Shown here one piece after another: positions 1 through 11,599 of a stretch of 64,000 bases of DNA. The stretch is taken from contig NZ_JAJALK010000002.1 of NCBI RefSeq assembly GCF_020523825.1, forward strand, positions 1-64,000. Reading direction: 5' to 3'. The position numbers and the translations under genes are program-made. A model generated the notes under the pieces. That model did not search any database, was not told where the DNA came from, and saw only the letters and a program-made list of their open reading frames with translations. Positions within the stretch are counted from its first letter, which is position 1. The number at the start of each line of letters is the position of its first letter. The stretch comes from Methylobacterium brachiatum (GTDB lineage: Bacteria; Pseudomonadota; Alphaproteobacteria; Rhizobiales; Beijerinckiaceae).

Positions 1-362
1 AGGATGTGCTCGCGGGTCTGCGGCATCGGGCCGTCGGCCGCCGACACGACCAGGATCGCGCCGTCCATCTGGGCGGCGCCGGTGATCATGTTCTTCACGT
101 AGTCGGCGTGGCCGGGGCAGTCGACGTGCGCGTAGTGCCGGTTCTGCGTCTCGTACTCCACGTGCGCCGTCGAGATCGTGATCCCGCGCGCCTTCTCCTC
201 AGGCGCCTTGTCGATCTGGTCGTAGGCCGTGAACGTCGCCCCGCCCGTCTCCGCCAAAACCTTCGTGATCGCCGCCGTCAACGACGTCTTACCGTGGTCG
301 ACGTGACCGATCGTGCCAATGTTGCAGTGCGGCTTGGTGCGGGAGAACTTTTCCTTGCCCAT
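1..362 (-). CDS. tuf: Elongation factor Tu, N-terminal part (runs off window)
   Basis: EF-Tu is the GTPase that carries aminoacyl-tRNA to the ribosome. Only the first ~120 residues are present because the gene leaves the window at base 1. The G1 loop GHVDHGKT (residues 19-26), the switch motif RGITI (59-63) and the G3 motif DCPGH (81-85) are all visible, so the GTPase core looks intact. It follows fusA by 58 bases on the same strand, the classic rpsL-rpsG-fusA-tuf order. The S10 genes that normally follow would lie to the left, outside the window. Confidence 0.97.
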   Translation of the reverse strand, partial: MGKEKFSRTKPHCNIGTIGHVDHGKTSLTAAITKVLAETGGATFTAYDQIDKAPEEKARGITISTAHVEYETQNRHYAHVDCPGHADYVKNMITGAAQMDGAILVVSAADGPMPQTREHI

Positions 363-420
363 CAGAGCCTCCTAAATTCGAAATCGCGTTGCGGAAGAAG
401 GGGTGCCTCAGGCCGAAGCC

Positions 421-2496
<2,076 letters not shown>

Positions 2497-2526
2497 CGGA
2501 TTGCTCCTGAGAGACGGCGGAACCGC

Positions 2527-2997
2527 TTACCAGCGGTAGTGCGAGAAGGCGCGGTTGGCTTCAGCCATCCGGTGCGTATCTTCCCGCTTCTTGACGGCGT
2601 TGCCGCGGTTGTTGGCGGCGTCGAGCAGCTCGGCGGAGAGACGCTCGATCATGGTGCGGTCGTTGCGCGACCGGGCGGCCTGGATCAGCCAGCGGATGGC
2701 GAGGGCCTGTCGGCGCTCGGTCCGGACCTCGACGGGGACCTGGTAGGTCGCACCGCCGACGCGCCGGGAGCGCACCTCGATCATCGGGGCGACGTTGTCG
2801 AGCGCGGCGCGGAACACCTCGATCGGGTTGGCGCGGGCGCGGTTCTCGACGATGTCGAAGGCGCCGTAGACGATCCGCTCGGCGGTCGACTTCTTGCCCT
2901 CGTACATGATCGAATTCATGAACTTCGTCAGCACCACGTCCCCGTACTTCGGGTCCGGGATGATCTCACGCTTCTCGGCAGAGTGGCGACGGGACAT
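2527..2997 (-). CDS. rpsG: 30S ribosomal protein S7
   Basis: S7 is a primary 16S rRNA-binding protein that nucleates the 30S head and touches the E-site tRNA. The ORF has 156 residues, the standard length, beginning [12 protein letters not shown] and ending in the conserved AFSHYRW. It is the second gene of the str operon, between rpsL and fusA. In E. coli S7 is the autogenous repressor of this operon; whether that holds here cannot be seen. The RBS is weak (AAGAG close to the ATG). Confidence 0.98.
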   Translation of the reverse strand: MSRRHSAEKREIIPDPKYGDVVLTKFMNSIMYEGKKSTAERIVYGAFDIVENRARANPIEVFRAALDNVAPMIEVRSRRVGGATYQVPVEVRTERRQALAIRWLIQAARSRNDRTMIERLSAELLDAANNRGNAVKKREDTHRMAEANRAFSHYRW

Positions 2998-3130
2998 CTC
3001 TTAAACTCTCAAACGAGTAGTTTTTAAGCACCTCGCGCAGGCCGCCTTGGCTCTTTTGATGAAGCCGGCGACATCCTTACGAGGCCGTGGAAAGGCCGTT
3101 GCGCGACCGGATAAAGTCCGGCCGGCGATC

Positions 3131-3502
3131 TTACTTCGGACGCTTGGCGCCGTACTTGGACCGGCGCTGCTTCCGGTTCTTCACGCCCTGCGTGTCGAGC
3201 ACGCCGCGCAGGATGTGGTAGCGCACACCCGGAAGATCCTTCACGCGGCCGCCGCGGATCATGACGACCGAGTGCTCCTGGAGGTTGTGACCCTCGCCCG
3301 GGATGTAGCCGATCACCTCGAAGCCGTTGGTCAAACGGACCTTGGCGACCTTACGAAGGGCCGAGTTCGGCTTCTTCGGGGTCGTCGTGTAGACCCGGGT
3401 GCAGACGCCGCGCTTCTGCGGGCAAGCGTCAAGCGCCGGAACCTTGTTGCGGCTCCGCTGGATCTTCCGCGGCTGGGCGATCAGCTGGTTGATCGTCGGC
3501 AT
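3131..3502 (-). CDS. rpsL: 30S ribosomal protein S12
   Basis: S12 sits at the decoding centre and controls accuracy; it is the streptomycin-resistance target. From the ATG at 3502 the product has 123 residues and begins [13 protein letters not shown], the family N-terminus. An upstream in-frame extension is rejected because it adds 27 unrelated residues and the internal ATG has a GAGGAAGAGG RBS. The loops [12 protein letters not shown] and [12 protein letters not shown], where resistance mutations occur, look wild type at the lysines. It is the first gene of the str operon on this strand. Confidence 0.98.
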   Translation of the reverse strand: MPTINQLIAQPRKIQRSRNKVPALDACPQKRGVCTRVYTTTPKKPNSALRKVAKVRLTNGFEVIGYIPGEGHNLQEHSVVMIRGGRVKDLPGVRYHILRGVLDTQGVKNRKQRRSKYGAKRPK

Positions 3503-3860
3503 CCTGTGCCCTCTTCCTCGGTCACCTTGGCCGGACTGCGCAGAGCAGTCCGCAAAACGAATATGCGCCGGAGGTCCTGTCACAGACCCTCGGCGCGGTG
3601 TGGGCAGAGGAGCACGCCCGAAACGAACGCGCTCGTACCTACGGATCTGACTTAGAGCGTCAGGCGATTTGAGCCTTCGGATCGCTCGGGGCGATGGCGG
3701 CGCCCGGGGTCATACCCAAGGGCCGTCGGCAGCCAATGGCCGTCCGAAGTGGCGCGCTTCTAGCCGCGGTTAACGCGCAGGTCAATGCGTCCGGCGCGAT
3801 ATTCTTGCGATTGGCGCGCCTGATATCTTGCAGCCTGCGGCGAAGCTTAGCGCAATTCGG
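3503..3860. other. Gene-free leader region upstream of rpsL
   Basis: About 360 bases between the start of rpsL and the end of the DUF805 gene, both on the minus strand. It should contain the str operon promoter and 5' leader. I could not identify a convincing -35/-10 pair by eye and no ORF here resembles a known protein. Confidence 0.5.
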
Positions 3861-4505
3861 TCAGGTCGTCTCGGTGACTGGCGGCGGCCCGAATCGATTC
3901 GGTCCGGCATCGCCCGGGCGGGCGAGCACGGCGACGACGAACCAGATCCAGAGCGCGAATTCGACGAGGGCACAGGCGATGAGCAACGTGATTCCCGTGG
4001 CGGTGCCGCCCGACGTCATTCCCGCAACCATCCCGATCAGCGCGATCGGCAGCGGCGCCAGGAATATGAGGTTCCACCACCCGGACCGGTTCACGTCGTG
4101 GCAGCGCTTGATCGCGAGAGCGAGGCTGCACCACAGGATGACCACGGGCCCGATCATGTTGATGAGCGGAAGGATGCTCAAGAACAGATTGACGACCAGG
4201 AGCACGAGGAAGCCGAACAGCCAGTAGTCGCGCCGCCCGATCCGCCCCTCCGGGCTGAAATAGAAGGCGAGCCAATCCCGCTCGCTTAACAGCTGCGCGA
4301 CGGAGGGAGCGAGAATCGGCTCGGCGCCCGGGACGGCATAGACCTGGCGCGCGTCTCCCTGTTCCGCCACGAAATCGACCGCCTGCCCGACGCGTATTGC
4401 CGATCCCCCCAGGTCCGGGGCGGCGAAGCGATAGCGCTGTCCGTCGTCTCCCGCGATCACGCCCGGCGCGCTCGCCCCGGGCGCCGCCAAAACCTTTCCG
4501 CGCAT
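3861..4505 (-). CDS. DUF805 family membrane protein
   Basis: The protein has 214 residues. Residues ~1-65 form a soluble N-terminal part, and residues ~75-200 match the DUF805 family by eye: a SPEGRIGRRDYWLFGF entry motif, hydrophobic helices around 95-125, the hallmark IKRCHDVNRSGWW loop, then two more helices. DUF805 proteins are small inner-membrane proteins of unknown function, some near stress or phage genes. The start has a GGGAGAG RBS. It lies upstream of the str operon on the same strand, 358 bases from rpsL, probably with its own promoter. Function unknown. Confidence 0.85.
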   Translation of the reverse strand: MRGKVLAAPGASAPGVIAGDDGQRYRFAAPDLGGSAIRVGQAVDFVAEQGDARQVYAVPGAEPILAPSVAQLLSERDWLAFYFSPEGRIGRRDYWLFGFLVLLVVNLFLSILPLINMIGPVVILWCSLALAIKRCHDVNRSGWWNLIFLAPLPIALIGMVAGMTSGGTATGITLLIACALVEFALWIWFVVAVLARPGDAGPNRFGPPPVTETT

Positions 4506-5290
4506 TCACCATCTCTCCCATTCGCGCGCCCGGTGCGATCGGGACGCAGGAACCCGGAAGATGTCCCGGGGGAAGATTGGCGGTCACCTATGACAGGTGG
4601 ACTATTTGCGAGCGCGCGCAGATCCCAATCGGCACGATTTAAGGTGTTCAACCTGATGATCCGTTCCGGGCAGCGGATAATTAAAGAATTAACAATCTTC
4701 GCAGGGCGAACCAAGATCTGCGCCCGTGATCCGGCATTTAGCACTCGACGGAAGACCTCGCCTTCGCCGCGGCGGTCGCGCAATTGCGGGCTCGACTGCA
4801 TCACGGAACAGAAGCGCGAAGGGCCGCAAGAGCTCATCGGATCACCGCGAAATTTTCATTGCGTCGTTCGGGCCATTCCTGCGCTTTCATTCTCCAAACG
4901 ACAGAACTAAGAGAATGAACGGCTGTTGATTTTCCGGTTCGCCCTGCGGATCTTCATCGGTGCAACGCGTCTCGACGACGCAACTGCTTCCGATCATGAC
5001 CCGCACCGATCCATTCTTCGTTCGATGTCCTGCCTGCGTCGGTCCGCCCGGCGGATGATCGGGCGGCGATCACGATGCCGGCCGCCCCGATGAGACACGC
5101 GCTGCGACCCGGCACCACCATAGCTCCACGCGAAAAGGCGGCGGGATCGGAGCGCACCGGCGCGCCGTGTCCCGGGCGCGAATCGCTCGGCTCCGGCGGG
5201 GGCCACCGGCCTCGCCACGCGACCGCCAGATCCTGAGCGCGCCCGATTCGGCCCTGGCGGGCCCAAACTTCCCTTCACCCGGAGACATCC
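4506..5290. other. Gene-free stretch between DUF805 gene and ABC importer
   Basis: About 785 bases separating divergent genes. The stretch 4620-4930 is more AT-rich than its surroundings and may hold promoters for either side. The short ORFs in it have no RBS, no recognisable family and clash between strands, so I call none. No tRNA-like cloverleaf was seen. A GGAG sequence just before 5291 is the RBS of the importer gene. Confidence 0.4.
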
Positions 5291-6094
5291 ATGCGCCGCT
5301 TGCTCACCTTTGCCCTTGCAACACTCCTCTCGGTCGGTGCCGCACAGGCCGACCGCCTCGACGACATCAAGAAGGCGGGCGTGCTGCGCGTCGCCACCTT
5401 CGACAGCAACCCGCCCTTCGGCTTCGTCGATCCGAACACCAAGCAGCTGGCCGGGCTCGATGTCGATTACGCCCAGGCGATAGCCGACAAGATCGGCGTG
5501 AAGCTGGATCTGCGGCCGACCAACCCGGCCAACCGCATTCCGCTCCTGACCTCCGGCAAAGTGGATCTGGTGCTGGCGAACTTCACCATCACGGAAGAGC
5601 GGGCCAAGCAGCTCGATTTCAGCATCCCGTATTTCGCCTCCGGCCAGCAATTCCTGGCCAAGAAGGGCACGCTCACCGCGGCCGAGCAGCTGAACGGCCT
5701 GCGCATCGGCGCCGACAAGGGCACTACCAACGAGATCGTCCTGCGCCGCGACTTCCCGAAGGCGACCGTGGTGGCCTTCGACGACACGCCCTTCGCCTTC
5801 GCGGCCCTGCGCAACGGCAACGTCCAGGCGATCACGCAGGACGGGCCCAAGCTCGTCGGCCTGCTGGCCAAGGTCCCGGACAAGGAGAATTACGAGGTTC
5901 CGGCCTTCTCGATCTCGAACGACTATATCGGCGCCGGCCTCCCGAAGGGTGAGACCCGTCTCCGCGACGTCGTGAACGAGACCCTCCGGGAGCTGGAGGC
6001 CAGCGGCAAGGCGGCGGCGATCTACGATCGCTGGTTCGGCCCGAACACGACCCAGCCGCTGCCGCGCCTGTTCCGGATCGGCGACCACAGCTAG
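5291..6094 (+). CDS. Amino-acid ABC transporter, periplasmic substrate-binding protein
   Basis: A 267-residue family-3 solute-binding protein. A signal peptide with a hydrophobic core ends at GAAQA (residues 16-20), predicting export to the periplasm. The mature part starts DRLDDIKKAGVLRVAT, typical of polar amino-acid binding proteins, with the lobe motif LVLANFTITEERAKQLDFS around residues 95-115 and a typical Trp-Phe-Gly near the end. It would deliver an amino acid to the two permeases immediately downstream (8-base gap). The exact ligand cannot be read from the sequence; glutamate/aspartate/glutamine-like substrates are usual for this family. Confidence 0.9.
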   Translation: MRRLLTFALATLLSVGAAQADRLDDIKKAGVLRVATFDSNPPFGFVDPNTKQLAGLDVDYAQAIADKIGVKLDLRPTNPANRIPLLTSGKVDLVLANFTITEERAKQLDFSIPYFASGQQFLAKKGTLTAAEQLNGLRIGADKGTTNEIVLRRDFPKATVVAFDDTPFAFAALRNGNVQAITQDGPKLVGLLAKVPDKENYEVPAFSISNDYIGAGLPKGETRLRDVVNETLRELEASGKAAAIYDRWFGPNTTQPLPRLFRIGDHS

Positions 6095-6101
6095 CCGCCC
6101 G

Positions 6102-6836
6102 GTGAGCCTCTTCGGCGATCTCCTGGCGCCGCGCTACCTGATCTGGCTGCTGCAGGGTTTCGGGGTCACCCTGGCCCTGTCGGCGGCGGTCTGCGTCGCC
6201 GGGACCGGGCTCGGCCTCGCCCTCTGCTGCCTGCGCGAGACGGGGGGCCGGCTCGCGGGGGCGGGGATTGCGGGCTTCGTGGGCCTCGTCCGGAACACGC
6301 CGCTCCTGGTGCAGCTGTTCTTCTGGTACTTCGGCGCGGCCGCGCTGATGCCGGCCTGGCTCACCGCCTGGCTGAACAGCCCGCACAGCCTGCCCCTGGG
6401 GCCGGCCGCCCTGACATGGCCCGCCTACGAGACCCTGGCGGGGTTCCTCGGGCTGACGCTCTACGCCGCCGCCTACATCGCCGAGGAATGCCGCGCCGGC
6501 CTCAACGGCGTCCGGCCCGCCCAGCGGGAGGCCGGCTTGGCCCTCGGCCTGACCGATCTCCAGGTCTACCGCCACATCGCCCTGCCGCAGGCCCTGCGCA
6601 TCGCCTGGCTGCCGGTGGTCGGCCAGTACCTCAACGCGATCAAGAACACGTCGCTGACCATGACCATCGGGCTGGCCGAGCTGTCCTACGCCGCGCGGGA
6701 GGTGGAGACCGAGACCTTCCTGGCCTTCCAGGCCTTCGGCATCGCGACGCTCCTCTATGTCGGGGCCGTGGCGGCGGTCGAGGCGGCCGGCCATGCCGTC
6801 GCGCGCCGCGACCCGGCGGGAACCGCCCGCCGGTGA
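6102..6836 (+). CDS. Amino-acid ABC transporter permease (HisM/GltK type)
   Basis: A 244-residue inner-membrane permease starting at GTG 6102. It has about five hydrophobic helices and the ATPase-coupling EAA-like loop around residues 140-160 (REAGLALGLTDLQVYRHIALP), standard for the polar amino-acid family. Its stop overlaps the GTG of the next permease by four bases, so the two are translationally coupled and probably form a heterodimeric channel. No ATP-binding subunit follows in the window. Confidence 0.9.
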   Translation: MSLFGDLLAPRYLIWLLQGFGVTLALSAAVCVAGTGLGLALCCLRETGGRLAGAGIAGFVGLVRNTPLLVQLFFWYFGAAALMPAWLTAWLNSPHSLPLGPAALTWPAYETLAGFLGLTLYAAAYIAEECRAGLNGVRPAQREAGLALGLTDLQVYRHIALPQALRIAWLPVVGQYLNAIKNTSLTMTIGLAELSYAAREVETETFLAFQAFGIATLLYVGAVAAVEAAGHAVARRDPAGTARR

Positions 6837-7528
6837 ATCGCGCCGTCATCACCGACAATCTCGGCTACCTGCTGGCCGGCGCCTGGCCGGACGGCCCGGT
6901 GGGCGGCCTGATGCTGACCCTGATTCTCTCCGTTGAATCGGGCCTCGCCTCGGCCATGCTGGGGCTCGTCCTCGGGATCGCCCTGGCGATGAGCCACGGC
7001 CGGACACGGCGGGCGCTGACCCTGGGGCTCGGGCTGTTCCGCGCCGTCCCGATCGTGATGCTGATCTTCTGGAGCTACTTCCTGCTGCCGATCCTGTTCG
7101 GCGTGTCGGTCCCGGAGACCGGGACCGTGGTCACCGCCCTGTCGCTCGTGGGCGGTGCCTACCTGGCCTACGCAGTGGCGGCGGGGATCGAGAGCATCGG
7201 GCGCGGCCAGTGGGAGGCCGGGCTGGCGCTGGGTTTCGGCCGGTGGCAGGTCCTGCGGTACCTCATCCTGCCCCGGGCGCTGCTGGCCATGGCACCGTCC
7301 TTCGTCAATCAGTGGACCGCGCTGATCAAGGATACCGCGCTCGCCTACGTGGTCGGCGTGCCCGAACTCTCCTTCGTGGCGACGCAGGTGAACAACCGCG
7401 CCATGGTCTACCCCGCCGAGATTTTCCTGTTTGTCGGCGCCGTCTACGGATGCCTCTGCCTGCTGGTCGACCGGCTCGCCGCGCTGCTGGCGAGGCAGCG
7501 TCGCCGACCGCGCGCGGGCAGGGCCTGA
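6833..7528 (+). CDS. Amino-acid ABC transporter permease, second subunit
   Basis: A 231-residue permease. The GTG at 6833, overlapping the previous stop as GTGA, is preferred over longer in-frame extensions that only read the other permease out of frame. The EAA loop EAGLALGFGRWQVLRYLILP (around 125-145) and several transmembrane helices identify the same family as its neighbour. It is the last gene of the apparent SBP-permease-permease unit. The cognate ATPase is absent nearby, so the importer must borrow one encoded elsewhere or be non-functional. Confidence 0.9.
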   Translation: MNRAVITDNLGYLLAGAWPDGPVGGLMLTLILSVESGLASAMLGLVLGIALAMSHGRTRRALTLGLGLFRAVPIVMLIFWSYFLLPILFGVSVPETGTVVTALSLVGGAYLAYAVAAGIESIGRGQWEAGLALGFGRWQVLRYLILPRALLAMAPSFVNQWTALIKDTALAYVVGVPELSFVATQVNNRAMVYPAEIFLFVGAVYGCLCLLVDRLAALLARQRRRPRAGRA

Positions 7529-7739
7529 CAGCGAACCTCACCTCCTCGTCTCCGCGCGATTCGGATGCGCCGCCGCGGACGCAGCGCGACCGCCTCCGAG
7601 GACGTGCCGTGCCCGCAGCGTGCCGGATCGGGGCAGGGGCCCGGCATCACGGTCTACGGAAGATTAAAACGAACCGTCGAAATGTCCCGGTCGTCGGGCG
7701 GCCCGCGGGCCGCCTCAGTGCGTATCGAGGATGTTGCGT

Positions 7740-8117
7740 ATGGGTTGCGTCGCGGTCAGCAACGTCGTCCCCTTCCGGCGGATCGCCCCCGCCTCCGCGG
7801 CAGGCGAGCGGGATGCGCGCAACCGCCGTCGCAGCGAGCAGCGCGCGCTGATGGATGCGGTCTACGCCACCGGCAGCATGATCGTCGCCGCCGAGGATCG
7901 CGAGATCAAGCTCACCGCCTCGCGCCTGCAGGTCTACGGCTTCCTGACGATCGAGGAGGTCACCGAGGATGGCGGGATGCGGCGTCTGCGCCCGTCCGAG
8001 GCGATTCGCGCCCGGTCCGAGCGCCCGTGGCGCCTGTCGAAGCCGGCCTTCGGCGGCGCGGTGACGATCCCGAGCCTCGACGATTTCCTGTTCGAATCGG
8101 CCGGCCAGCCGTTCTGA
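7740..8117 (+). CDS. Hypothetical protein, 125 residues
   Basis: I do not recognise a family. The ATG at 7740 has GAGG nine bases upstream and gives a protein beginning MGCVAVSNVVPFRR; an ATG nine bases earlier is also possible. It is basic near the N-terminus, then has a compact predicted alpha/beta region (LTASRLQVYGFLTIEEV, about 60-76) and no transmembrane segment or signal peptide. It stands alone between the ABC importer and the spc operon. The codon use looks native, so I believe it is expressed. Confidence 0.6.
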   Translation: MGCVAVSNVVPFRRIAPASAAGERDARNRRRSEQRALMDAVYATGSMIVAAEDREIKLTASRLQVYGFLTIEEVTEDGGMRRLRPSEAIRARSERPWRLSKPAFGGAVTIPSLDDFLFESAGQPF

Positions 8118-8564
8118 GTCGCCCGGTCCCATCCGACCCACCCGCCGCGCGTGCTTGCGCGGCGGCTATCGCCGTTGCCCCGCTGCCGGATGATCGCGCG
8201 GCCGCCAAGGAATGGATGATGGCCCGAGCCATCGACTCACCCGACGCCCGGCGCTAAGCCGTTCACCGGCAGCGCCCGAACGGGACGCGGCGCCCGCGCC
8301 CGAATCGCCCCGGCAACGCTCGGCCGGCCCGGCGATTTTGCCGCGATCGGCTTGCCATCGCGGCCCACCCGTAGTATCCGCCCGGCCTTCGCGACATTTT
8401 CCATGGGTGCTCGCACCCTGTGAACGCGGTGACCGCGCCGGCGTCTCTGACGCCGCAAGCGCGGTCTATACCATGAGCCGGGGACATCAGATCCCCATCA
8501 GGCGTCGTCCGCCGGGCAATACCGCCCGCGTGCGGAAACCCGCCTGAAACAAGGAGTCACGCAC
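8118..8564. other. Gene-free region upstream of rplN; expected spc promoter region
   Basis: About 450 bases. A perfect 9-bp hairpin lies at 8142-8165 just after the preceding gene, without a T-run. Because rplN has been separated from the S10 genes, this stretch must carry the promoter of the spc genes. A TATACC at 8467-8472 is a possible -10 but has no good -35 partner. AAGGAG near 8552 is the rplN RBS. No other gene is supported. Confidence 0.4.
8142..8165 (+). terminator. GC hairpin after the 7740 gene, weak terminator candidate
   Basis: CCGCCGCGC, six-base loop, GCGCGGCGG: a perfect nine-pair stem 25 bases past the stop. There is no run of T after it, so it is a weak or Rho-assisted terminator, or an mRNA-stabilising hairpin. 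Confidence 0.3.
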
Positions 8565-8933
8565 GTGATCCAGATGCAGACGAATCTGGACGTCGCCGAC
8601 AACTCTGGTGCACGCCGTGTGATGTGCATCAAGGTTCTCGGCGGGTCGAAGCGCAAGTATGCCGGCGTTGGCGATGTCATCGTCGTGTCGGTCAAGGAGG
8701 CGATCCCGCGCGGTCGCGTCAAGAAGGGCGACGTCATGAAGGCGGTCGTCGTTCGCACGGCCAAGGCCGTGAAGCGCGTCGACGGGTCGGTGATCCGCTT
8801 CGACAAGAACGCTGCGGTCCTGATCAACAATCAGAAAGAGCCGATCGGCACCCGCATCTTCGGACCGGTGCCGCGCGAGCTGCGCGCGCGCAACCACATG
8901 AAGATCATCTCTCTGGCGCCGGAGGTGCTGTAA
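8565..8933 (+). CDS. rplN: 50S ribosomal protein L14
   Basis: L14 binds 23S rRNA at the subunit interface and is also the target of the silencing factor RsfS. The product has 122 residues, the family length, beginning [18 protein letters not shown] from a GTG with AAGGAG upstream. Its C-terminal [12 protein letters not shown] is typical. It is the first gene of the spc block here; normally the S10 genes and rpsQ directly precede it, so it now needs its own promoter. Its stop overlaps the start of rplX. Confidence 0.98.
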   Translation: MIQMQTNLDVADNSGARRVMCIKVLGGSKRKYAGVGDVIVVSVKEAIPRGRVKKGDVMKAVVVRTAKAVKRVDGSVIRFDKNAAVLINNQKEPIGTRIFGPVPRELRARNHMKIISLAPEVL

Positions 8934-9247
8934 TGGCCGCCAAGATCAAGAAGGGCGACACGGTCGTCGTACTCACCGGCCGCGACTCGGGTCGCTCGGG
9001 CGAGGTCATTCAGGTTCTGCCGAAGGAAGGCCGGGCTTTCGTGCGCGGCATCAATCTGGTCAAGAAGCACCAGAAGCAGACGCAGAACCAGGAAGGCGGG
9101 ATCATCTCCAAGGAGGCCGCCATCCAACTCTCGAACATCGCGGTCGCCGACGCCAACGGCAAGCCGACCCGCGTGGGTTTCCGCATCCTCGAAGACGGGC
9201 GCAAGGTCCGATTCGCCAAGAGCACGGGGGATCAGATCGATGGCTGA
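8933..9247 (+). CDS. rplX: 50S ribosomal protein L24
   Basis: L24 initiates 50S assembly by binding the 5' end of 23S rRNA. It has 104 residues, starting [16 protein letters not shown] with the KOW-type motif in the first 35 residues and [18 protein letters not shown] near the end. The TAATG junction with rplN (stop and start sharing a base) and the overlap with rplE show translational coupling. Confidence 0.98.
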   Translation: MAAKIKKGDTVVVLTGRDSGRSGEVIQVLPKEGRAFVRGINLVKKHQKQTQNQEGGIISKEAAIQLSNIAVADANGKPTRVGFRILEDGRKVRFAKSTGDQIDG

Positions 9248-9806
9248 GGCCGACAAGAACGCCTACACCCCGCGCCTGCGCAAGCACTACGACGAGGTGG
9301 TGCGCCAGAAGCTGATCGAGGAGTTCGGGTACAAGAACCCGATGCAGGTTCCGCAGATCGAGAAGATCGTCATCAACATGGGCGTCGGCGAGTCCACCGC
9401 GGACTCCAAGAAGGCGACCGTCGCGGCCGGCGACCTCGCGCTCATCGCCGGTCAGAAGCCGGTGATCACCCGGGCCCGCAAGGCCATCGCGACCTTCAAG
9501 GTCCGGGAGGGCATGCCGATCGGCTGCAAGGTGACCCTGCGCAAGCAGCGCATGTACGAGTTCATGGATCGCCTGATCACGATCGCGCTGCCGCGCGTCC
9601 GCGATTTCCGCGGCCTGAACCCGCGCTCGTTCGACGGGCGGGGCAACTACGCGCTGGGTCTCAAGGAGCACCTCGTGTTCCCGGAGATCTCCTACGACAA
9701 GGCCGAGCAGATGTGGGGCATGGACATCGTCGTGGCGACCAGCGCCAAGACCGATGCCGAGGCCAAGGCTCTGCTCGCCGCCTTCCAGTTCCCGTTCCGG
9801 CAGTGA
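9240..9806 (+). CDS. rplE: 50S ribosomal protein L5
   Basis: L5 binds 5S rRNA and forms the bridge to S13 in the 30S head. It has 188 residues with conserved blocks [11 protein letters not shown] (about 41-51) and [19 protein letters not shown] (about 130-148). The gene starts eight bases before the end of rplX, in the standard spc order. Confidence 0.98.
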   Translation: MAEADKNAYTPRLRKHYDEVVRQKLIEEFGYKNPMQVPQIEKIVINMGVGESTADSKKATVAAGDLALIAGQKPVITRARKAIATFKVREGMPIGCKVTLRKQRMYEFMDRLITIALPRVRDFRGLNPRSFDGRGNYALGLKEHLVFPEISYDKAEQMWGMDIVVATSAKTDAEAKALLAAFQFPFRQ

Positions 9807-9846
9807 GGCCCTCGCGCCTCATACGCGGACACCGGAGATAGACCAC

Positions 9847-10152
9847 ATGTCGAAGAAAAGCTCAGTCGAGAAGAATGAGGCCCGCAAGACGCTGGTGAAG
9901 CGTTTCGCGGCCAAGCGGAAGGCGCTCCTCGAGATCGCCAACAACGACGCCCTCGAGATGGAGGAGCGCTTCGAGGCGCGCCTCAAGCTCGCGGAACTGC
10001 CGCGCAACTCGTCGGCCACCCGCATCCGCAACCGTTGCGGCATGACCGGCCGCCCGCGCGCGTTCTACCGCAAGATGGGCATCTCGCGCATCGCGCTGCG
10101 GGAGCTTGGCAACCGGGGCCTGATCCCCGGCCTGGTCAAGTCGAGCTGGTAA
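9847..10152 (+). CDS. rpsN: 30S ribosomal protein S14, zinc-free form
   Basis: S14 is a late-binding protein of the 30S head. The 101-residue length and lack of a CxxC pair show the long zinc-independent C- form, as in other Proteobacteria. The ATG at 9847 gives [14 protein letters not shown] and follows a GGAGATAG sequence; the longer frame upstream reads rplE out of frame. The C-terminal [14 protein letters not shown] is diagnostic. Confidence 0.97.
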   Translation: MSKKSSVEKNEARKTLVKRFAAKRKALLEIANNDALEMEERFEARLKLAELPRNSSATRIRNRCGMTGRPRAFYRKMGISRIALRELGNRGLIPGLVKSSW

Positions 10153-10162
10153 GGAGGTCCCC

Positions 10163-10558
10163 ATGGTCAACGATCCCGTGGGCGACATGCTCACCCGCAT
10201 CCGCAACGGCCAGCTGCGCCGTCGCAACGTCGTTCAGACGCCCGGCTCGCGCCTGCGCGCCAACGTGCTGAACGTGCTGAAGTCCGAGGGCTACATCCGC
10301 GATTACGCGGCGACCGACCTGGGCAACGGCCGCACCGAGTTCGCCATCGAGCTCAAGTACTACGACGGTCGCCCGGTGATCCGCGAGATCAAGCGCGTGT
10401 CGAAGCCCGGCCGTCGGGTCTACTCGTCCGTCGGCGATCTGCCGCACGTGGCCGACGGCCTCGGCGTCACCATCGTCTCCACCCCGCAGGGCGTCATGGC
10501 CGATCACGAGGCGCGCGAGCGCAACGTCGGCGGTGAAGTGCTCTGCACCGTATTCTGA
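10163..10558 (+). CDS. rpsH: 30S ribosomal protein S8
   Basis: S8 is a primary binder of the 16S rRNA central domain and, in E. coli, the translational repressor of the spc operon, acting at the rplE start. It has 131 residues, beginning [17 protein letters not shown] and ending [11 protein letters not shown], both highly conserved. AAGGAGG precedes the ATG by the ideal distance. Only ten bases separate it from rpsN. Confidence 0.98.
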   Translation: MVNDPVGDMLTRIRNGQLRRRNVVQTPGSRLRANVLNVLKSEGYIRDYAATDLGNGRTEFAIELKYYDGRPVIREIKRVSKPGRRVYSSVGDLPHVADGLGVTIVSTPQGVMADHEARERNVGGEVLCTVF

Positions 10559-10580
10559 TCGGGACGGAGGAGGTTATCCC

Positions 10581-11114
10581 ATGTCTCGCGTAGGCAAGAA
10601 GCCCGTTCCCGTGCCGGCCGGCGTCACCGCCACCGTCACCGGCCAGACGGTGAAGATGAAGGGCTCGAAGGGCGAGCTGCAGTTCGACGTTCCCGCGCTG
10701 GTCAGCGTGGCGATGAAGGACGGCGCCATCGAGGTCCAGCCGATCAACCAGTCCAAGCCCGCGCGCTCCCTCTGGGGCACGTCGCGGGCTCAGATCGCCA
10801 ACATCGCCGAGGGCGTGTCGAAGGGCTTCGAGAAGAAGCTCGAGATCACGGGCGTCGGCTATCGTGCGGCGATGGCCGGCAAGGCCCTCAAGCTGTCGCT
10901 CGGCTACAGCCACGACATCGAATACGCGATCCCCGCCGGGATCACGATCGTTACCCCGAAGCCCACCGAGATCACGATCTCCGGGATCAACCGCCAGCAG
11001 GTCGGTCAGGTCGCCGCCGAGATCCGCGAATACCGCGGACCCGAGCCCTACAAGGGCAAGGGCGTGAAGTACGCGGGCGAGTTCATCTTCCGCAAGGAAG
11101 GCAAGAAGAAGTAA
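10581..11114 (+). CDS. rplF: 50S ribosomal protein L6
   Basis: L6 lies near the GTPase-associated centre of the 50S subunit. From the ATG at 10581 (RBS GGAGGAGG) it has 177 residues, starting [15 protein letters not shown], with the C-terminal signature [20 protein letters not shown]. An upstream in-frame extension of 16 residues overlapping rpsH is not family-like and is rejected. Confidence 0.98.
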   Translation: MSRVGKKPVPVPAGVTATVTGQTVKMKGSKGELQFDVPALVSVAMKDGAIEVQPINQSKPARSLWGTSRAQIANIAEGVSKGFEKKLEITGVGYRAAMAGKALKLSLGYSHDIEYAIPAGITIVTPKPTEITISGINRQQVGQVAAEIREYRGPEPYKGKGVKYAGEFIFRKEGKKK

Positions 11115-11124
11115 GGAGGGCATC

Positions 11125-11487
11125 ATGTCTCGCAAGCTCGAAGCCCTCGATCGCCGCAAGGCGCGCGTCCGTCGCGCGCTGCGGGCGGCCGCCAACGGCC
11201 GTCCGCGGCTCTCGGTGTTCCGCTCGTCGAAGCAGATCTACGTGCAGGTCATCGACGACGTCGCCGGCAAGACGCTGGCCGCCGCCTCGTCGATCGACAA
11301 GGCGCTCAAGGGTGATCTCAAGACCGGCGCCGACGTGGCCGCCGCCACCGCGGTCGGCAAGCTCGTCGCCGAGCGCGCCAAGGCTGCGGGCGTGACGAAG
11401 GTGATCTTCGACCGCTCCGGCTACATCTATCACGGCCGGGTCAAGGCCGTGGCCGAAGCTGCCCGCGAGGGCGGCCTGGAGTTCTGA
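11125..11487 (+). CDS. rplR: 50S ribosomal protein L18
   Basis: L18 brings 5S rRNA into the 50S particle together with L5. It has 120 residues: a basic N-terminal tail (first 30 residues), then [18 protein letters not shown] and the C-terminal [20 protein letters not shown], all typical. AAGGAGG precedes the ATG. A 112-base gap follows before rpsE, longer than usual for this operon. Confidence 0.98.
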   Translation: MSRKLEALDRRKARVRRALRAAANGRPRLSVFRSSKQIYVQVIDDVAGKTLAAASSIDKALKGDLKTGADVAAATAVGKLVAERAKAAGVTKVIFDRSGYIYHGRVKAVAEAAREGGLEF

Positions 11488-11599
11488 GGAACTCCCTCCG
11501 CGCGGCGTAAGACCCGCGCGGCCATCCCCTGCCGTCTCCGGCGAGGGGAATCGAGCGAGCGGATCGTCCGATCCGCGCTAGTGAGATAGGTTAGACAAC

